This document shows, piece by piece, positions 27,315 to 37,429 of a DNA stretch of 64,000 bases; position 1 is the stretch's first letter, and every line of letters begins with the position of its first letter. Under the pieces are notes generated by a model that ran no database searches, had not been told where the DNA came from, and was given only the letters and a program-made list of their open reading frames with translations. Source of the stretch: an uncultured Nitrospirota bacterium (GTDB taxonomy: Bacteria > Nitrospirota > Nitrospiria > Nitrospirales > UBA8639); the NCBI GenBank assembly GCA_937139405.1, contig CAKZPV010000004.1, forward strand, positions 360,301 to 424,300, read 5' to 3'. Both the position numbers and the translations under genes were made by a program.

Positions 27315-28577
27315 ATGAATATTCTCATGGTGTCAGTAGGTAGTTACGGGGATGTTCTACCACTAGTCGGATTGGGTCGCGAACTTCGTGCACGTGGTCA
27401 CACCGTCACATTTTTTACGAGTGGTCACTTCGCGAATCTCGTTCAGCAAGCAGAGTTAAATTTTATCGCGATGGGGTCAGCTGAAGAATATGATGAAATC
27501 GCTAACCATCCGGATTTATGGAATCCGCATAAAGGCTGGCGGCTTATCATGAAACGGATGATGGATGGGGCTTTGCAAGAAGCCTATCCTCTTCTCTGCT
27601 CTCACCTCATACCTGGAAAGACAATCCTTATTAGCTCCACGCTTGGGTTCGTCGCACGCCTCGTGCAGGAAACCCACCAGGTTCCTCTCGGCACCGTTCA
27701 TCTTTCTCCTGGGGTATTTCACTCAGCCTATCAAGCGCCACGCATGCCTGGCCTACCTCTGCCTGACTGGTTGCCCGTGCAATTCAAAAAGGGCGTGTGG
27801 TTTGGGATAGATCATCTGCTCATCGACCCCATGCTGAAACCAAAACTCAATCGTTTTCGGAGAGAGCTCGGACTCCCTCCAGTTTCCCGTATCTTTCATA
27901 TGTGGTTACATTCTCCAGACTTGGTGCTTGGCTTGTTTCCCGAATGGTTTGCGGCCCATCAACCAGACTGGCCACCCTCAACCATCCTGACTGGATTTCC
28001 CCTATATGACGATGCAGCAGATGCTGCCCTCCCCAAAGCCATTGAATCTTTTTTAGAAAGCCACCCACAGCCATTGGTCTTTACCCCTGGATCTGCCAAT
28101 AAACATGGAAAGACATTTTTTGTCGAAGCCGCTAAATCTTGCCAAAGTTTAAATCGACCCGGCATTTTTCTTACTCGTTACCCTGAACAACTTCCACTCC
28201 CACTTCCACATCACGTCACTCACTTTTCGTACGCTCCCCTAAGCCAACTGTTGCCCCATTGTGCTGCACTCATACACCACGGAGGCATTGGCACCTGTTC
28301 TCAAGCCTTACGAGCTGGCGTTCCTCAAATTATTCAACCATATGCCTTTGATCAGTTCGATAACGGAACCCGCATTAAAAAGTTAGGGGTGGGACGTACG
28401 ATCTCTAAACATTCGTTTCGTTCGCGAATTCTCGCAGAGTCTACAGAAGAGCTTCTTACTTCTGCCGAAGTCACCAAGGCCTGTAACACTATCAAACATT
28501 CCTTCAAAGACACCAACCCACTTAAGGAGAGTTGTGTCTTGATTGAACAAATGGGAACAAGATTACTTGGCACATGA
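27315..28577 (+). CDS. GT1/MGT-family glycosyltransferase
   Basis: 420 aa. The N-terminal ILMVSVGSYGDVLPLVGLGRELRARGHTV is typical of UGT-like transferases. The C-terminal donor-binding signature is HHGGIGTCSQALRAGVPQIIQP, followed by FDQFDNG. It should transfer a sugar from a nucleotide donor to a lipid or small-molecule acceptor; the acceptor is unknown. ATG 27315 is chosen because homology begins there; a longer frame from 27207 overlaps the DUF898 gene. Confidence 0.93.
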   Translation: MNILMVSVGSYGDVLPLVGLGRELRARGHTVTFFTSGHFANLVQQAELNFIAMGSAEEYDEIANHPDLWNPHKGWRLIMKRMMDGALQEAYPLLCSHLIPGKTILISSTLGFVARLVQETHQVPLGTVHLSPGVFHSAYQAPRMPGLPLPDWLPVQFKKGVWFGIDHLLIDPMLKPKLNRFRRELGLPPVSRIFHMWLHSPDLVLGLFPEWFAAHQPDWPPSTILTGFPLYDDAADAALPKAIESFLESHPQPLVFTPGSANKHGKTFFVEAAKSCQSLNRPGIFLTRYPEQLPLPLPHHVTHFSYAPLSQLLPHCAALIHHGGIGTCSQALRAGVPQIIQPYAFDQFDNGTRIKKLGVGRTISKHSFRSRILAESTEELLTSAEVTKACNTIKHSFKDTNPLKESCVLIEQMGTRLLGT

Positions 28578-28691
28578 AATACTAATTTTGTCAGTCATTC
28601 TCTTCCTCCTGTCAACACTTTTCTCACCGTTTTTTCTTAAAATTCGCCGAGGGTTGATGACCTTTGCAGACGCTTGGTAAAGTGCCTGACT

Positions 28692-29225
28692 GTGTCGACA
28701 CAACCACCCTTACAATTTCAGAAAAAAAATCCTAAGGCCGTGATTTCCACGCCGTTGGGAAACATTGAAATCCGGTTTTATACGGACGATGCCCCACGCC
28801 ACGTTGAAAGCTTTCTCAATCTAACGAAATTGGAATTCTTTGATGGCCTCTCATTTCATCGAGTGATTCCTGGGTTTCTCATCCAAGGTGGAGACCCACT
28901 TACCAAGAATCCCGACCGAAGCCTTCATGGAACAGGAGGGCCAGGGTTTAGCCTTCCCCCAGAAACCAGTGATCGCCCTCATCGCCGAGGCACAGTTTCT
29001 ATGGCTAAAGTACCACGAAACGAGGATTCCACGAGGGACATTGGCGATAGCGGTTCACAGTTTTTTATTTGCGTAGAGGATCAGAGCAGCTTAGACCGAA
29101 GGTATTCAGTCTTTGCTAAGGTCGTCAAAGGAATGGATGTGGTGGATCAGATCGTCGCAAGCCCACGCGATGATCGAGATAACCCTTTAGACCCGGTGAG
29201 GATGAAGATTCGAGCTGAAGAATAG
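28692..29225 (+). CDS. Cyclophilin-type peptidyl-prolyl isomerase
   Basis: 177 aa if started at GTG 28692 (MSTQPPLQ). An in-frame TTG at 28674 is possible, and no ATG is available. The domain has FHRVIPGFLIQGGDP (catalytic Arg), GSQFFICVEDQSSLDRRYSVFAKVVKGMDVVDQI and an ending typical of short cytoplasmic cyclophilins. No signal peptide. It catalyses cis-trans isomerisation of proline bonds during folding. Confidence 0.92.
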   Translation: MSTQPPLQFQKKNPKAVISTPLGNIEIRFYTDDAPRHVESFLNLTKLEFFDGLSFHRVIPGFLIQGGDPLTKNPDRSLHGTGGPGFSLPPETSDRPHRRGTVSMAKVPRNEDSTRDIGDSGSQFFICVEDQSSLDRRYSVFAKVVKGMDVVDQIVASPRDDRDNPLDPVRMKIRAEE

Positions 29226-29304
29226 CTGAGGGTGAAAAAAGAAATGTGGGCAGTAGAGACGAAAACGTTCCTACTTAGAAAACAAGAAGCCAGGTCATTG
29301 TATA

Positions 29305-29424
29305 AAGGATGTTCAAAAATTCTATCCAACGCAGCCGCAGCAAGCGAAAAGGCGAAAAGTACGACCGTACGTTGAGTCTGTGAGTGAAGCGAGGATAAAG
29401 CTGGTAGGATTTTTCAACATCCTT
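29305..29424. repeat. MITE-like palindromic element, copy 2
   Basis: 120 bp with ends AAGGATGTTCAAAAAT and, on the other strand, AAGGATGTTGAAAAAT. The middle holds a GTACGACCGTACG hairpin. It matches copy 1 at 13300 in length, terminal motif (GGrATGTTsAAAAA) and central CGTAC hairpin, and like it abuts a stop codon, here that of amrB at 29426. Confidence 0.75.
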
Positions 29425-29425
29425 A

Positions 29426-30694
29426 TTAGACGAAGGCAATACTGGCATACGTCACAGTCGAATTAAACTGATCAGTAATCCCTCGATCATAGCGTAACAC
29501 CTGCCCCTTGAGCGGTTCCCCATCGCGTTGAAGAAGTTTCATAAGTGCAAAAATGACAGAGAACCCTAAAATCCGACGCTGATTGCCTTCTTTCAAAATA
29601 AATTCTGCAAAGCCTTCCGGATCAGCCTCTTCAACCTTCTTCAACATTTCTAAATCAATCTGCATACATCGATGAAAAGAAAAGTCGGTAGGTGGTGTTT
29701 TATCGCCATAACGGATGCCGATATGCGCCAGATCGGCACTGCCTATCACGCACACTTGTTGGCCACTCGCCTGAATCGCACGCTTCGTGATGGTCAAAAA
29801 TTGATCGATTCGATGGAAGAGCTGTTGATATTCTCCGCCCGTGAGTGTATCTGGAGGAAAATCGACAAGAATCGGCACGATCGAAATATTGCGACCTTCA
29901 CCCAAGGCATGTTGAAGAAACGGCAGTTGTAATTCGAGGCTATGCTCACGAAGATGGGAAATATCTTCTGCGAAAAACGACTCTCCCGCTTCTTGTCGAA
30001 TGGCATCGATGATTGCACGATTAACTGGTAGGGTCCCTAACGGCGTTTCAAAATCTTTATCTGTAAAAGCAATCCCACCTTCAAGACCGGCATGGCAGGT
30101 GCCAATCAATACAAAGACATCCGGAACCTGGCCTTCCTGTAGTTCTTGATACCCCCAGGCGTAAATGGGCCCGGCATCTTTGATGTCAAAATTTGGTGCC
30201 ACCAAGCCTTTAATCATCTGACCTGCACATTCCGCTTTCCCTTTTTCCGGACCTTCTTTCGAGCTATAAAACCCGTCGATCTGTTCACGTAATTTGACAG
30301 GATCGGCTTCATATTGTTTCCCAGCAAACGCCATTGGCCGCACAGCAAGCTTTCGATAGGCTTCAAACGCTTTGGCTTGGACTTGCTTCAACCGATCACC
30401 TTCCAAAAATAGTTTCTCATCCAAATCAGCGACTAATTTGGTGAGATGATCTGGCATCATAAATTCCCCATACTTCTTCAGATATTCCCCGCCCACTTGT
30501 TCCAAAGAATGCTCACCATCAAAAAACTGAAAAAGATAAAAATAGTTCAGCGGCAGCACCAACTTTTCGGCTGACAAGCCTGTTGGATCCCACAGAACAA
30601 TGTATTGCTCCTCCCCCTGTTTCAAAGGCGAATATTGCAAATTACGGAGGATAGGGTAGTTTTTAGAATCTTTTTCCAAGGCTTCAGTACTCAT
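29426..30694 (-). CDS. amrB: AmmeMemoRadiSam system protein B (MEMO1 family)
   Basis: 422 aa from ATG 30694. The C-terminal two thirds is the MEMO domain: MIKGLVAPNFDIKDAG, VLIGTCHAGLEGG, HSLELQLPFLQ and a CVIGSADLAHIG segment. Several positions differ from the usual HPG-type motif. The N-terminal 140 residues form an extra domain not in the minimal MEMO protein. The family is linked to a radical-SAM/AMMECR1 system of unclear chemistry; its partners are not in this window. Weak AGGATA ribosome site. Confidence 0.88.
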   Translation of the reverse strand: MSTEALEKDSKNYPILRNLQYSPLKQGEEQYIVLWDPTGLSAEKLVLPLNYFYLFQFFDGEHSLEQVGGEYLKKYGEFMMPDHLTKLVADLDEKLFLEGDRLKQVQAKAFEAYRKLAVRPMAFAGKQYEADPVKLREQIDGFYSSKEGPEKGKAECAGQMIKGLVAPNFDIKDAGPIYAWGYQELQEGQVPDVFVLIGTCHAGLEGGIAFTDKDFETPLGTLPVNRAIIDAIRQEAGESFFAEDISHLREHSLELQLPFLQHALGEGRNISIVPILVDFPPDTLTGGEYQQLFHRIDQFLTITKRAIQASGQQVCVIGSADLAHIGIRYGDKTPPTDFSFHRCMQIDLEMLKKVEEADPEGFAEFILKEGNQRRILGFSVIFALMKLLQRDGEPLKGQVLRYDRGITDQFNSTVTYASIAFV

Positions 30695-31035
30695 ACGCGT
30701 TTTATCCTGACTATAATTGAGGTTTTTATCTCGAGCCTGGTCATTATACGGAGCCCTGGATTGGCCCCGCAACCAATAATGACAAGGGAATTGAAAGAAG
30801 CTGAAGGGGGTAAAAAAAAAAGGAATTCAGAGGGAATTTGAAGAAGGGGCGCCCAAAGAGTCTTCAATCTGTGACCGGAACAATGGCTTTTCGACTAGAG
30901 AATGGCCTGGCGAGTGCGGAACAATACTGTCCGATCCTCTAATCTTTTGACCTCTGTATGGCAATGCTCAAGGACCTGAGGAATTCCTCGGGCCCCCGAC
31001 TCCATTAGAAAATCCATCCGACGCTGTTTTTGGCT
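30695..31035. other. Intergenic region
   Basis: No gene is seen. A perfect palindrome GAGGAATTCCTC lies near 30980-30991. It falls just downstream of the secreted-protein gene on the minus strand but lacks a U-tract. Confidence 0.4.
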
Positions 31036-32181
31036 CTATGGGTTAATGGCTATCCGATCCCAATGAAAACGTATAACATCATGTTCGGAGCGTCCTGAAA
31101 TTGAGGCAAAATAGACATACACATCTCCATTGAGTAGAGCATCGGGCAGAAGTGGAATGCCTTCTTGTTGGAAATAGAGAAATCCATTGACATAGATAGT
31201 GAGGGATGTTTTCGTTAACTCCATACGAAACCGGTCACGACAAGCCGAATCCGGATCTGTAATCGCATTGCAGACCCTGAAGTAATTTCCACGTTCCCCA
31301 CTGGGTTCACCACCAATGACCGTGTCTCCCACATGTTGGAAAAAGGACATTTCCCATGTACGTCCTCCATACTGCGCACTGTTAGTAGTGTTATCCATCA
31401 ACGAACAAATGGTATGCCTGTCGGCTTGCAATCGACAACCCAGCGTATGATGCCCCGAAAACATTTCGTATGCATACACGCCACCAGTCCGATATCCTTC
31501 CGGTATGGGGGCGGTCGTCACAACCATTTCTCCCCAGGCACGAAGCGAGGAATAGTCTTGGTGTCCTGCGGCAAACTCCGATTCAATTATTAGTGTCCCA
31601 TCCTGGAAGCGAAATGCCTGATTGGGTCGTATCATTGCACCGCCGCTGGCACTATTAAATGGCGAGTCAGGTTTATCTGGAGCAATATCAACCATCCAAT
31701 GATTCGCATGACGCCAATGAATAGAATCATAAATCCCATCGGCTTTCTCAAAGATGCGATACGGCGTTCCTGAAAAATTAGCAAACGAGAGCCCATGGTC
31801 AAAATCATCGACCCAGCGGTTCACAGATACCTCAGCCGTCGACTGCGCACCCCGATCTTCAACCATACAGAAAACTGGTGGCGGCTGAGAGGCTAATGCC
31901 GCGGCAGGCAGCACACTAGGCCAACATATCCGCGAACCATTTGTCTCTCCCCCTTCCGGCGGAGATGGATTGGCAATGCAGGTCGCCTCTATCTGGGTGG
32001 GACTCAGACGCTCGGTTGCTAATTGTTGCCCCTCACATCTGAGATTCAGGCGATCCCCGCCTAATAGCAACCCCTCAGTAGCATTCTGGGCATGACTGGC
32101 TGGACTCGAATGGAAAAATGCCAAGGTGCCCACAACGCTCATCATACAAACCGTGTAAAAGGAAATTTTTCTCTTAACCAT
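31036..32181 (-). CDS. Secreted protein of unknown function, possibly a lectin-like beta-sandwich
   Basis: 381 aa with a signal peptide (KRKISFYTVCMMSVVGTLAFF, then SHAQN). A low-complexity region with paired cysteines (about 48-105) precedes a domain rich in aromatic residues and beta-strands (VDDFDHGLSFANFSG, ITIYVNGFLYFQQEG-like strand, FHWDRIAINP at the end). The pattern resembles concanavalin-like sugar-binding folds, but I recognise no family signature and no catalytic pair. It stands alone between amrB and the decarboxylase. Confidence 0.75.
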   Translation of the reverse strand: MVKRKISFYTVCMMSVVGTLAFFHSSPASHAQNATEGLLLGGDRLNLRCEGQQLATERLSPTQIEATCIANPSPPEGGETNGSRICWPSVLPAAALASQPPPVFCMVEDRGAQSTAEVSVNRWVDDFDHGLSFANFSGTPYRIFEKADGIYDSIHWRHANHWMVDIAPDKPDSPFNSASGGAMIRPNQAFRFQDGTLIIESEFAAGHQDYSSLRAWGEMVVTTAPIPEGYRTGGVYAYEMFSGHHTLGCRLQADRHTICSLMDNTTNSAQYGGRTWEMSFFQHVGDTVIGGEPSGERGNYFRVCNAITDPDSACRDRFRMELTKTSLTIYVNGFLYFQQEGIPLLPDALLNGDVYVYFASISGRSEHDVIRFHWDRIAINP

Positions 32182-32555
32182 TTGACCTCCATGTAGAGTT
32201 GTTGGATAAGGAGGGGGTCGTCATTCAAGATAATGAGCTAGCAAATATTACGCCTGAAAATTCCTTGCGAATAGCCACAAAAAAGTGAGAATGGCAGGAT
32301 AATTCCATGCAGGAGAATGCATACGATTGTGTAGGCACTGCTCTACATCAACGCATCTTCAAGAAGCCAATGGATCGGGTTAAATTGAGCTCTCTATTAC
32401 GAACTGCTATCAACCTGTCTGCCGTTTGATTGAACCAGGAAGGGATATGGCACAGAGCCTTTACTAACACCTGATAAAAAACTGGGTAGGGATCCGGCAA
32501 GATCCGAAGATTGAAAATTTAAAGGTATGAAGAAATGGGATAAGGGGGAGAGGAG
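32182..32555. other. Intergenic region without recognisable content
   Basis: About 370 bases with no open frame of note, no clear hairpin and no strong promoter. It separates the secreted-protein gene from the end of the transporter-decarboxylase operon. Confidence 0.4.
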
Positions 32556-34214
32556 CTAGCTCTTTTGTTCAACCATCCGTTTAGCCAGACGTTGTGCCAC
32601 ACGCTTCATCGCCTTTGAACAATCATCAGGGTCCAGAAGCACATTCAGCACATGGACGTGTTTGTGGTCCTGAGCGGCAGCCTGCAAGGCTTGGACTAAG
32701 GCGCCAAAAGTGTCTACCCGATGGCCTACCCCTCCACCCAGCAAATCACAGATTTTTTCATATTCCCATTCATGTATGTCATTGAACGGGCCTTCGAGAA
32801 TTTTCCGTTCCGTCGAATAGCCCCGGTTATTCAGCACTACGACAATGGGAGCGTGCCCATGGCGAAGGCACGTGGACAATTCGGTGCCAGTCATTTGAAA
32901 TGCCCCATCACCGACCAACACCAGAGGCCTAAGGGTAGGATCGGCAAACCCCGCACCAAGAGCGGCCGGAACACTAAATCCCATGGACGTGTAATAAGCT
33001 GGAGACAAAAATTCTGCACTTTTTCGCACACGCAAATCTGCAGCCGCAAACAGTGATTCTCCGACATCGGCAATCACCACGGTCTTGTCATTCAGCATTC
33101 CATCCAAATACCCGAATACATCGTAAAGAGTCACCGCCGCTTCCGGCACAGGTGGATCAAATCGGACGCTGTCGCGAAGTGGAAGCGCGCGCCCGGGAAA
33201 AGACGGCAATGGGGACGTCACCAAGGCTCGAATAAAATCTTCAAAACGGACGTCTTCATATTTATGATGTTTGATGGCAATCGCGTCCGCTGTCGCATGA
33301 AGAGTGCGGCCAGCAGCGAGAAGCGTGGCATGCGCTTTGGCGTCGTCGACATCCGTGAGCAATGTCCCTAAGGTCAGCAAACAATCGGCGTTCTCCACAA
33401 ACTCTAGGACTTCTTCGCGTCCCACTAATCCACTATAGACCCCAATGTTCAGGGGATGATCTTCCCTGATGACCGATTTCCCTAACAAGGTCGTCGCGAT
33501 GGGTGCATTCATACGCTCGACCAGTTCGGTCAATTCATCCTGAAGACCGAATCGATGAATTTCAGCCCCAGCCAGAATAAACGGGCGCTCAGAACCTGAC
33601 AAAATACCGCGAACTTCTGCGACAGCTTCTTTAAGAGCCACAGGATCACTTTGACATACCTTATTTTTCGGAGGCTCAGTTGAGACAACCTGCACAGGAG
33701 CCAGTACGAGATCTCGTGGAATTTCCAAATAAATTGGCCGCTTAAATTGGATCAACGCATTCAGAGCCCGATCAATCTCTCGTTCTGCAATATGAGGGTC
33801 ATCCAAAATCGTAGAGGCCACTGTAATCTTTTCAAAGACATCGCGTTGAGTCGAGAAATCACGGACCATATGATGAAGGAATGGATTATTCACGCGTTCA
33901 GACAAACCGGGTGAGCCAGAAATTAGCACGACCGGTGATCGCTCGGCATAGGCGCACGCAATTGCATTAACCATATTCAGTCCACCCACGCAATAGGTCA
34001 CGCATGCGCCGCCTATCCCATGAATCCGTGCATAAGCATCCGCGGCAAAGCCGGCACAATCTTCTCGGGTTGTTCCGATGTGCTGGATTGGAGATTCTTC
34101 GAGGAGTTTGTAGAGCGTCAGCACATAATCGCCGGGAATCCCAAACATATGACGCAGCCCCAGCTTGTGCAAACGATCTAGCAGAAGGGTGCCTATGGTG
34201 TAGGAGTCACTCAT
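32556..34214 (-). CDS. Thiamine-diphosphate 2-oxoacid decarboxylase (pyruvate/indolepyruvate decarboxylase type)
   Basis: 552 aa. The N-terminal domain has FGIPGDYVLTLYKLLEES and TTREDCAGFAADAYAR with the catalytic Glu. NPFLHHMVRD holds the paired histidines of the decarboxylase branch. The C-terminal cofactor motif is VGDGAFQMTGTELS followed by NNRGYSTE. It should decarboxylate a 2-oxoacid to an aldehyde. Its ATG overlaps the stop of a small open frame (ATGA), which itself overlaps the end of the peptide-transporter ATPase, so it may be co-transcribed with the transporter. Confidence 0.92.
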   Translation of the reverse strand: MSDSYTIGTLLLDRLHKLGLRHMFGIPGDYVLTLYKLLEESPIQHIGTTREDCAGFAADAYARIHGIGGACVTYCVGGLNMVNAIACAYAERSPVVLISGSPGLSERVNNPFLHHMVRDFSTQRDVFEKITVASTILDDPHIAEREIDRALNALIQFKRPIYLEIPRDLVLAPVQVVSTEPPKNKVCQSDPVALKEAVAEVRGILSGSERPFILAGAEIHRFGLQDELTELVERMNAPIATTLLGKSVIREDHPLNIGVYSGLVGREEVLEFVENADCLLTLGTLLTDVDDAKAHATLLAAGRTLHATADAIAIKHHKYEDVRFEDFIRALVTSPLPSFPGRALPLRDSVRFDPPVPEAAVTLYDVFGYLDGMLNDKTVVIADVGESLFAAADLRVRKSAEFLSPAYYTSMGFSVPAALGAGFADPTLRPLVLVGDGAFQMTGTELSTCLRHGHAPIVVVLNNRGYSTERKILEGPFNDIHEWEYEKICDLLGGGVGHRVDTFGALVQALQAAAQDHKHVHVLNVLLDPDDCSKAMKRVAQRLAKRMVEQKS

Positions 34215-34441
34215 TCGGGCTCGGCCTCTTTATCATTATAGCGGAATGTGTCGTGATAATAGAGTCGATGAATAGCGGCATGATTTGTCCCTATCCAAAC
34301 GGAGCGGATTTCCCATGAAATAGGGACCAGTTTATTTAAATATTGGTATTCAGTATGGTCAGAATTGGTTAAAGCTGCCAAAGGGGCGGCATTCGACGGG
34401 CTCACGTGGTTGCAAAACAAATTTAGGAATAGAGATGGCAC
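34211..34441 (-). CDS. Possible small protein between transporter and decarboxylase genes
   Basis: A 76-codon frame from GTG 34441 to TGA 34211. It overlaps the transporter ATPase gene by 19 bases and the decarboxylase ATG by four (ATGA). The tail WEIRSVWIGTNHAAIHRLYY looks protein-like. There is no recognised family and no clear ribosome site; it may be only a gap-filling open frame. Confidence 0.3.
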   Translation of the reverse strand: MPSLFLNLFCNHVSPSNAAPLAALTNSDHTEYQYLNKLVPISWEIRSVWIGTNHAAIHRLYYHDTFRYNDKEAEPE

Positions 34442-35412
34442 CAGACTTGATGGCCACGGTCGAGTGGACCAATGGTAATAAGGGGTGGATCTGCAGTTTT
34501 ACAGACATCCATCACTTCTGGGCAGCGGGGGTGAAAGCGACATCCGTTGGGCGGGTTTAGGGGCGAAGGGACATCCCCGGAAAGAATCGTTCGCTTGGAG
34601 ACAGCAGTGGGGTCGGGGATAGGGTTGGCTGACAAGAGCGCTTGCGTATACGGATGTTTGGGCGTAGTAAAAAGATCTTCAGCAGGCGCAACCTCCGAGA
34701 GTTTCCCTAAATACATGACGGCAATACGGTCGGCTAGATATTGCACGACATTCAGATCATGCGTAATAAAAAGATAGGACAGATGAAATTCTTGTTGGAG
34801 ATCTCGAAGCAGATTTAAAATTTGTGCTTGAATGGAAACATCCAACGCCGATACCGCTTCATCACACACAATAAATTTTGGATTAAGGGCGAGTGCACGA
34901 GCAATCCCTACTCTTTGCCGTTGTCCGCCAGAAAATTCATGAGGATACCGGGACTGATGCTCCGGTCTAAGCCCGACTTTCACGAATAATTGATTGACTC
35001 GATCTTGCAATTCTTGATCCTTTGCGATTTTATGAATTTTAAGCGGCTCTGACACAATAGAGCCAATGGTCATGCGCGGGTTCAACGAGCTGTAGGGATC
35101 TTGAAAAATTATTTGCATCCGGCGGCGGGCGGCCCTCAATTCTCGAGGCTTGAGAGCCAACACATCTTCTCCCTCAAACTGAATTTTTCCAGCCGTCGGC
35201 TCCATGAGTCGAAGAATAGAACGACCAACAGTAGTCTTCCCACAACCTGATTCTCCTACTAAACCCAGCGTTTCGCCGTGATTCACATGCAGCGTAATAT
35301 CATCGACGGCTTTCACCCATGCTGACACACGCGAAAAGACTCCGCTACGCACAGGGAAAAATTTTTTCAGTCCTGTGACTTGAAGAAGTGGTTGTGAGCT
35401 ATTCCCTGGCAT
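34423..35412 (-). CDS. Peptide ABC transporter ATPase (OppF/DppF type)
   Basis: 329 aa from ATG 35412. Walker [11 protein letters not shown]-loop [13 protein letters not shown], signature [15 protein letters not shown], Walker [13 protein letters not shown], and the C-terminal oligopeptide-binding segment [15 protein letters not shown] with iron-sulfur-type cysteines. It powers peptide import with the OppD-type partner. In-frame ATGs at 35442 and 35475 overlap the upstream gene; homology starts near [12 protein letters not shown]. Confidence 0.94.
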   Translation of the reverse strand: MPGNSSQPLLQVTGLKKFFPVRSGVFSRVSAWVKAVDDITLHVNHGETLGLVGESGCGKTTVGRSILRLMEPTAGKIQFEGEDVLALKPRELRAARRRMQIIFQDPYSSLNPRMTIGSIVSEPLKIHKIAKDQELQDRVNQLFVKVGLRPEHQSRYPHEFSGGQRQRVGIARALALNPKFIVCDEAVSALDVSIQAQILNLLRDLQQEFHLSYLFITHDLNVVQYLADRIAVMYLGKLSEVAPAEDLFTTPKHPYTQALLSANPIPDPTAVSKRTILSGDVPSPLNPPNGCRFHPRCPEVMDVCKTADPPLITIGPLDRGHQVWCHLYS

Positions 35413-35419
35413 CAGAAAT

Positions 35420-36409
35420 TCATGAAGAATGTTGTGACCCATGTAACCAACAGACGACATCATGGAACTCCCCAACCTTTATCGTAGGAGGAGATTCGGT
35501 GGGACAGTGATCCAAGACCTCGGAACATCGTGATGAAAAATGACATCCTGTGGGATATTGCAAAGGTGATGGTACCGTGCCTGGAATAGCTTCCAATCGT
35601 ATCTGCCGCTCTCCGGGACGCGGCAAAGAATTCAAAAGGGCACGCGTGTAAGGATGGCAGGGATTCTGAAACAGTTCCTTCACCTCAGCCCGCTCAGCAA
35701 TTTTACTGGCATACATCACAATGACATCCTGGGCAAATTGCGCGACGACTCCCAGGTTATGGGTAATCAGCAAGATGGCCATGCCTAAATCTTTTTGCAA
35801 ATCAGCTAGCAAATCTAAAATCTGCGCTTGAATCGTCACATCCAACGCAGTCGTCGGTTCATCAGCAATGAGCAAGTCCGGCTTACAGGCTAAAGCCATC
35901 GCAATCATCACTCGTTGTTTCATACCTCCGGACATTTCATGGGGATATTGGTCGATACGTTCTTCTGGCGATGCAATGCGTACTTTCTCCAATAGATCAA
36001 TGACTTCTTGACGAATCGAAGCATTCGACAAATCGGTATGGATCTTCAAGACCTCTCCTATTTGGTCCCCAATCCGCATCACCGGATTTAAGGAGGTCAT
36101 CGGCTCCTGGAACACCATAGCAATGGAATTACCTCTAATCTTGCGCATAGCCGATTCGGGAAGACTGAGCAGATCTTGGCCCTTAAAATTGATCATCCCA
36201 CCCACCACGCGCCCAGGAGAAGAGAGCAATTGCATAATGGATAAGGCCGTCACCGACTTCCCACAACCGGATTCGCCTACCAAGGCCAGCGTCTGTCCGG
36301 CAGATAAAAAAAAGCTCACATCATCGACCGCTTTGATTTCACCTTTGTCGGTAAAAAATGACGTGCAAAGGTTAGACACTTGTAAGAGAGGGTTGAGACT
36401 TGTTTCCAT
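35420..36409 (-). CDS. Peptide ABC transporter ATPase (OppD/DppD type)
   Basis: 329 aa. Walker [25 protein letters not shown], signature [15 protein letters not shown], Walker [13 protein letters not shown] and a C-terminal [14 protein letters not shown]. It forms the ATPase pair with the OppF-type protein. Its ATG follows the permease stop directly (TAA then ATG), so translation is coupled. Confidence 0.95.
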   Translation of the reverse strand: METSLNPLLQVSNLCTSFFTDKGEIKAVDDVSFFLSAGQTLALVGESGCGKSVTALSIMQLLSSPGRVVGGMINFKGQDLLSLPESAMRKIRGNSIAMVFQEPMTSLNPVMRIGDQIGEVLKIHTDLSNASIRQEVIDLLEKVRIASPEERIDQYPHEMSGGMKQRVMIAMALACKPDLLIADEPTTALDVTIQAQILDLLADLQKDLGMAILLITHNLGVVAQFAQDVIVMYASKIAERAEVKELFQNPCHPYTRALLNSLPRPGERQIRLEAIPGTVPSPLQYPTGCHFSSRCSEVLDHCPTESPPTIKVGEFHDVVCWLHGSQHSS

Positions 36410-37405
36410 TTATCGACGCCGCAATTTAGGATTGAGAGCCTCTCGCAAGCCCTCACCAACGAGATTAAAAGCTAAGACCACGAAAAAAATGGCCAGACCT
36501 GGAATAAAAAAGAGCCAAGGGGCGTCAAAAATAAATCCCTTACCATCAGATAAAATATTTCCCCAGGTAGCATACGGAGGCGGAACGCCAAAGCCTAAAA
36601 AGCTTAATCCAGATTCTGTCAAAATGGCCGAAGCCACACCAATCGTGGCTGACACGAACACTGGCGCGAGAGCATTTGGCACCATATGGCGAAAAATTAT
36701 CCGACCTTCGGGTATCCCTAGCGCTTTCGCAGCCACTACATAGTCTTGTTCTCGAATTGAAAAAAATTCTGCCCGCACAAATCGCGCCGTGCCCATCCAC
36801 CCGAACAATCCAATGATCATCATAATGGTATAAATACTGGGTGGAAGCAGAGCCACGGCTGTGAGAATGAGAAAAAACCGCGGGAAGCACATCATGGCGT
36901 CTGTAAAGCGCATGATCAACGTATCAACCGTCAGGAATCCTAATTTGACATGACCATAAAATCCTGCGAGTCCGCCCAAGACAATACCGATACCTAAAGA
37001 AATCCCCACCGCGACAAAACCAATGGATAAGGAGACAAATGAACCCTGAAACATCCGTGCGAACACGTCACGACCTAATTCATCTGTGCCCAATACATAG
37101 ACGCCCCCAAACGGTCTATCGGCGTCTACGCTGTCTGGGGATGGGCTAGCGAAGGGAGGGAGAAATTTCTCGGTCAGTCTCACCACTTCCGGATCAAAAA
37201 CCACCCACCATTCCGTCAAGACTTTTCCAGCCGCTGCCGTCACCAAGAGAATCATCAAGACCCAAAATCCCAAGAGGGCCTGATAATCCTTTCGGTAGAT
37301 TCGCAAAAATTCCTGCCAGGGCGTTTCCGGCGGTGGCAACCCTTCTGAATCCAACGATAGTTGAGACATCTGATTGGCCAGAGTACCTTGTGATTCATCA
37401 ATCAT
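36410..37405 (-). CDS. Peptide ABC transporter permease (OppC/DppC type)
   Basis: 331 aa. An N-terminal cytoplasmic segment leads to the first membrane helix (ALLGFWVLMILLVTAAAG). The core has FGGVYVLGTDELGRDVFARMFQGS and five further helices. The EAA loop reads EQDYVVAAKALGIPEGRIIFRHMVPN. The periplasmic insert between helices 1 and 2 is typical of OppC. Confidence 0.94.
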   Translation of the reverse strand: MIDESQGTLANQMSQLSLDSEGLPPPETPWQEFLRIYRKDYQALLGFWVLMILLVTAAAGKVLTEWWVVFDPEVVRLTEKFLPPFASPSPDSVDADRPFGGVYVLGTDELGRDVFARMFQGSFVSLSIGFVAVGISLGIGIVLGGLAGFYGHVKLGFLTVDTLIMRFTDAMMCFPRFFLILTAVALLPPSIYTIMMIIGLFGWMGTARFVRAEFFSIREQDYVVAAKALGIPEGRIIFRHMVPNALAPVFVSATIGVASAILTESGLSFLGFGVPPPYATWGNILSDGKGFIFDAPWLFFIPGLAIFFVVLAFNLVGEGLREALNPKLRRR

Positions 37406-37429
37406 GGCAGATTCTTTTTGTGATGAGAT

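Noticed and set aside
32450..32475. TGGCACAGAG as a sigma-54 promoter
   Set aside because: The -24-like part has no GC at the required -12 spacing.
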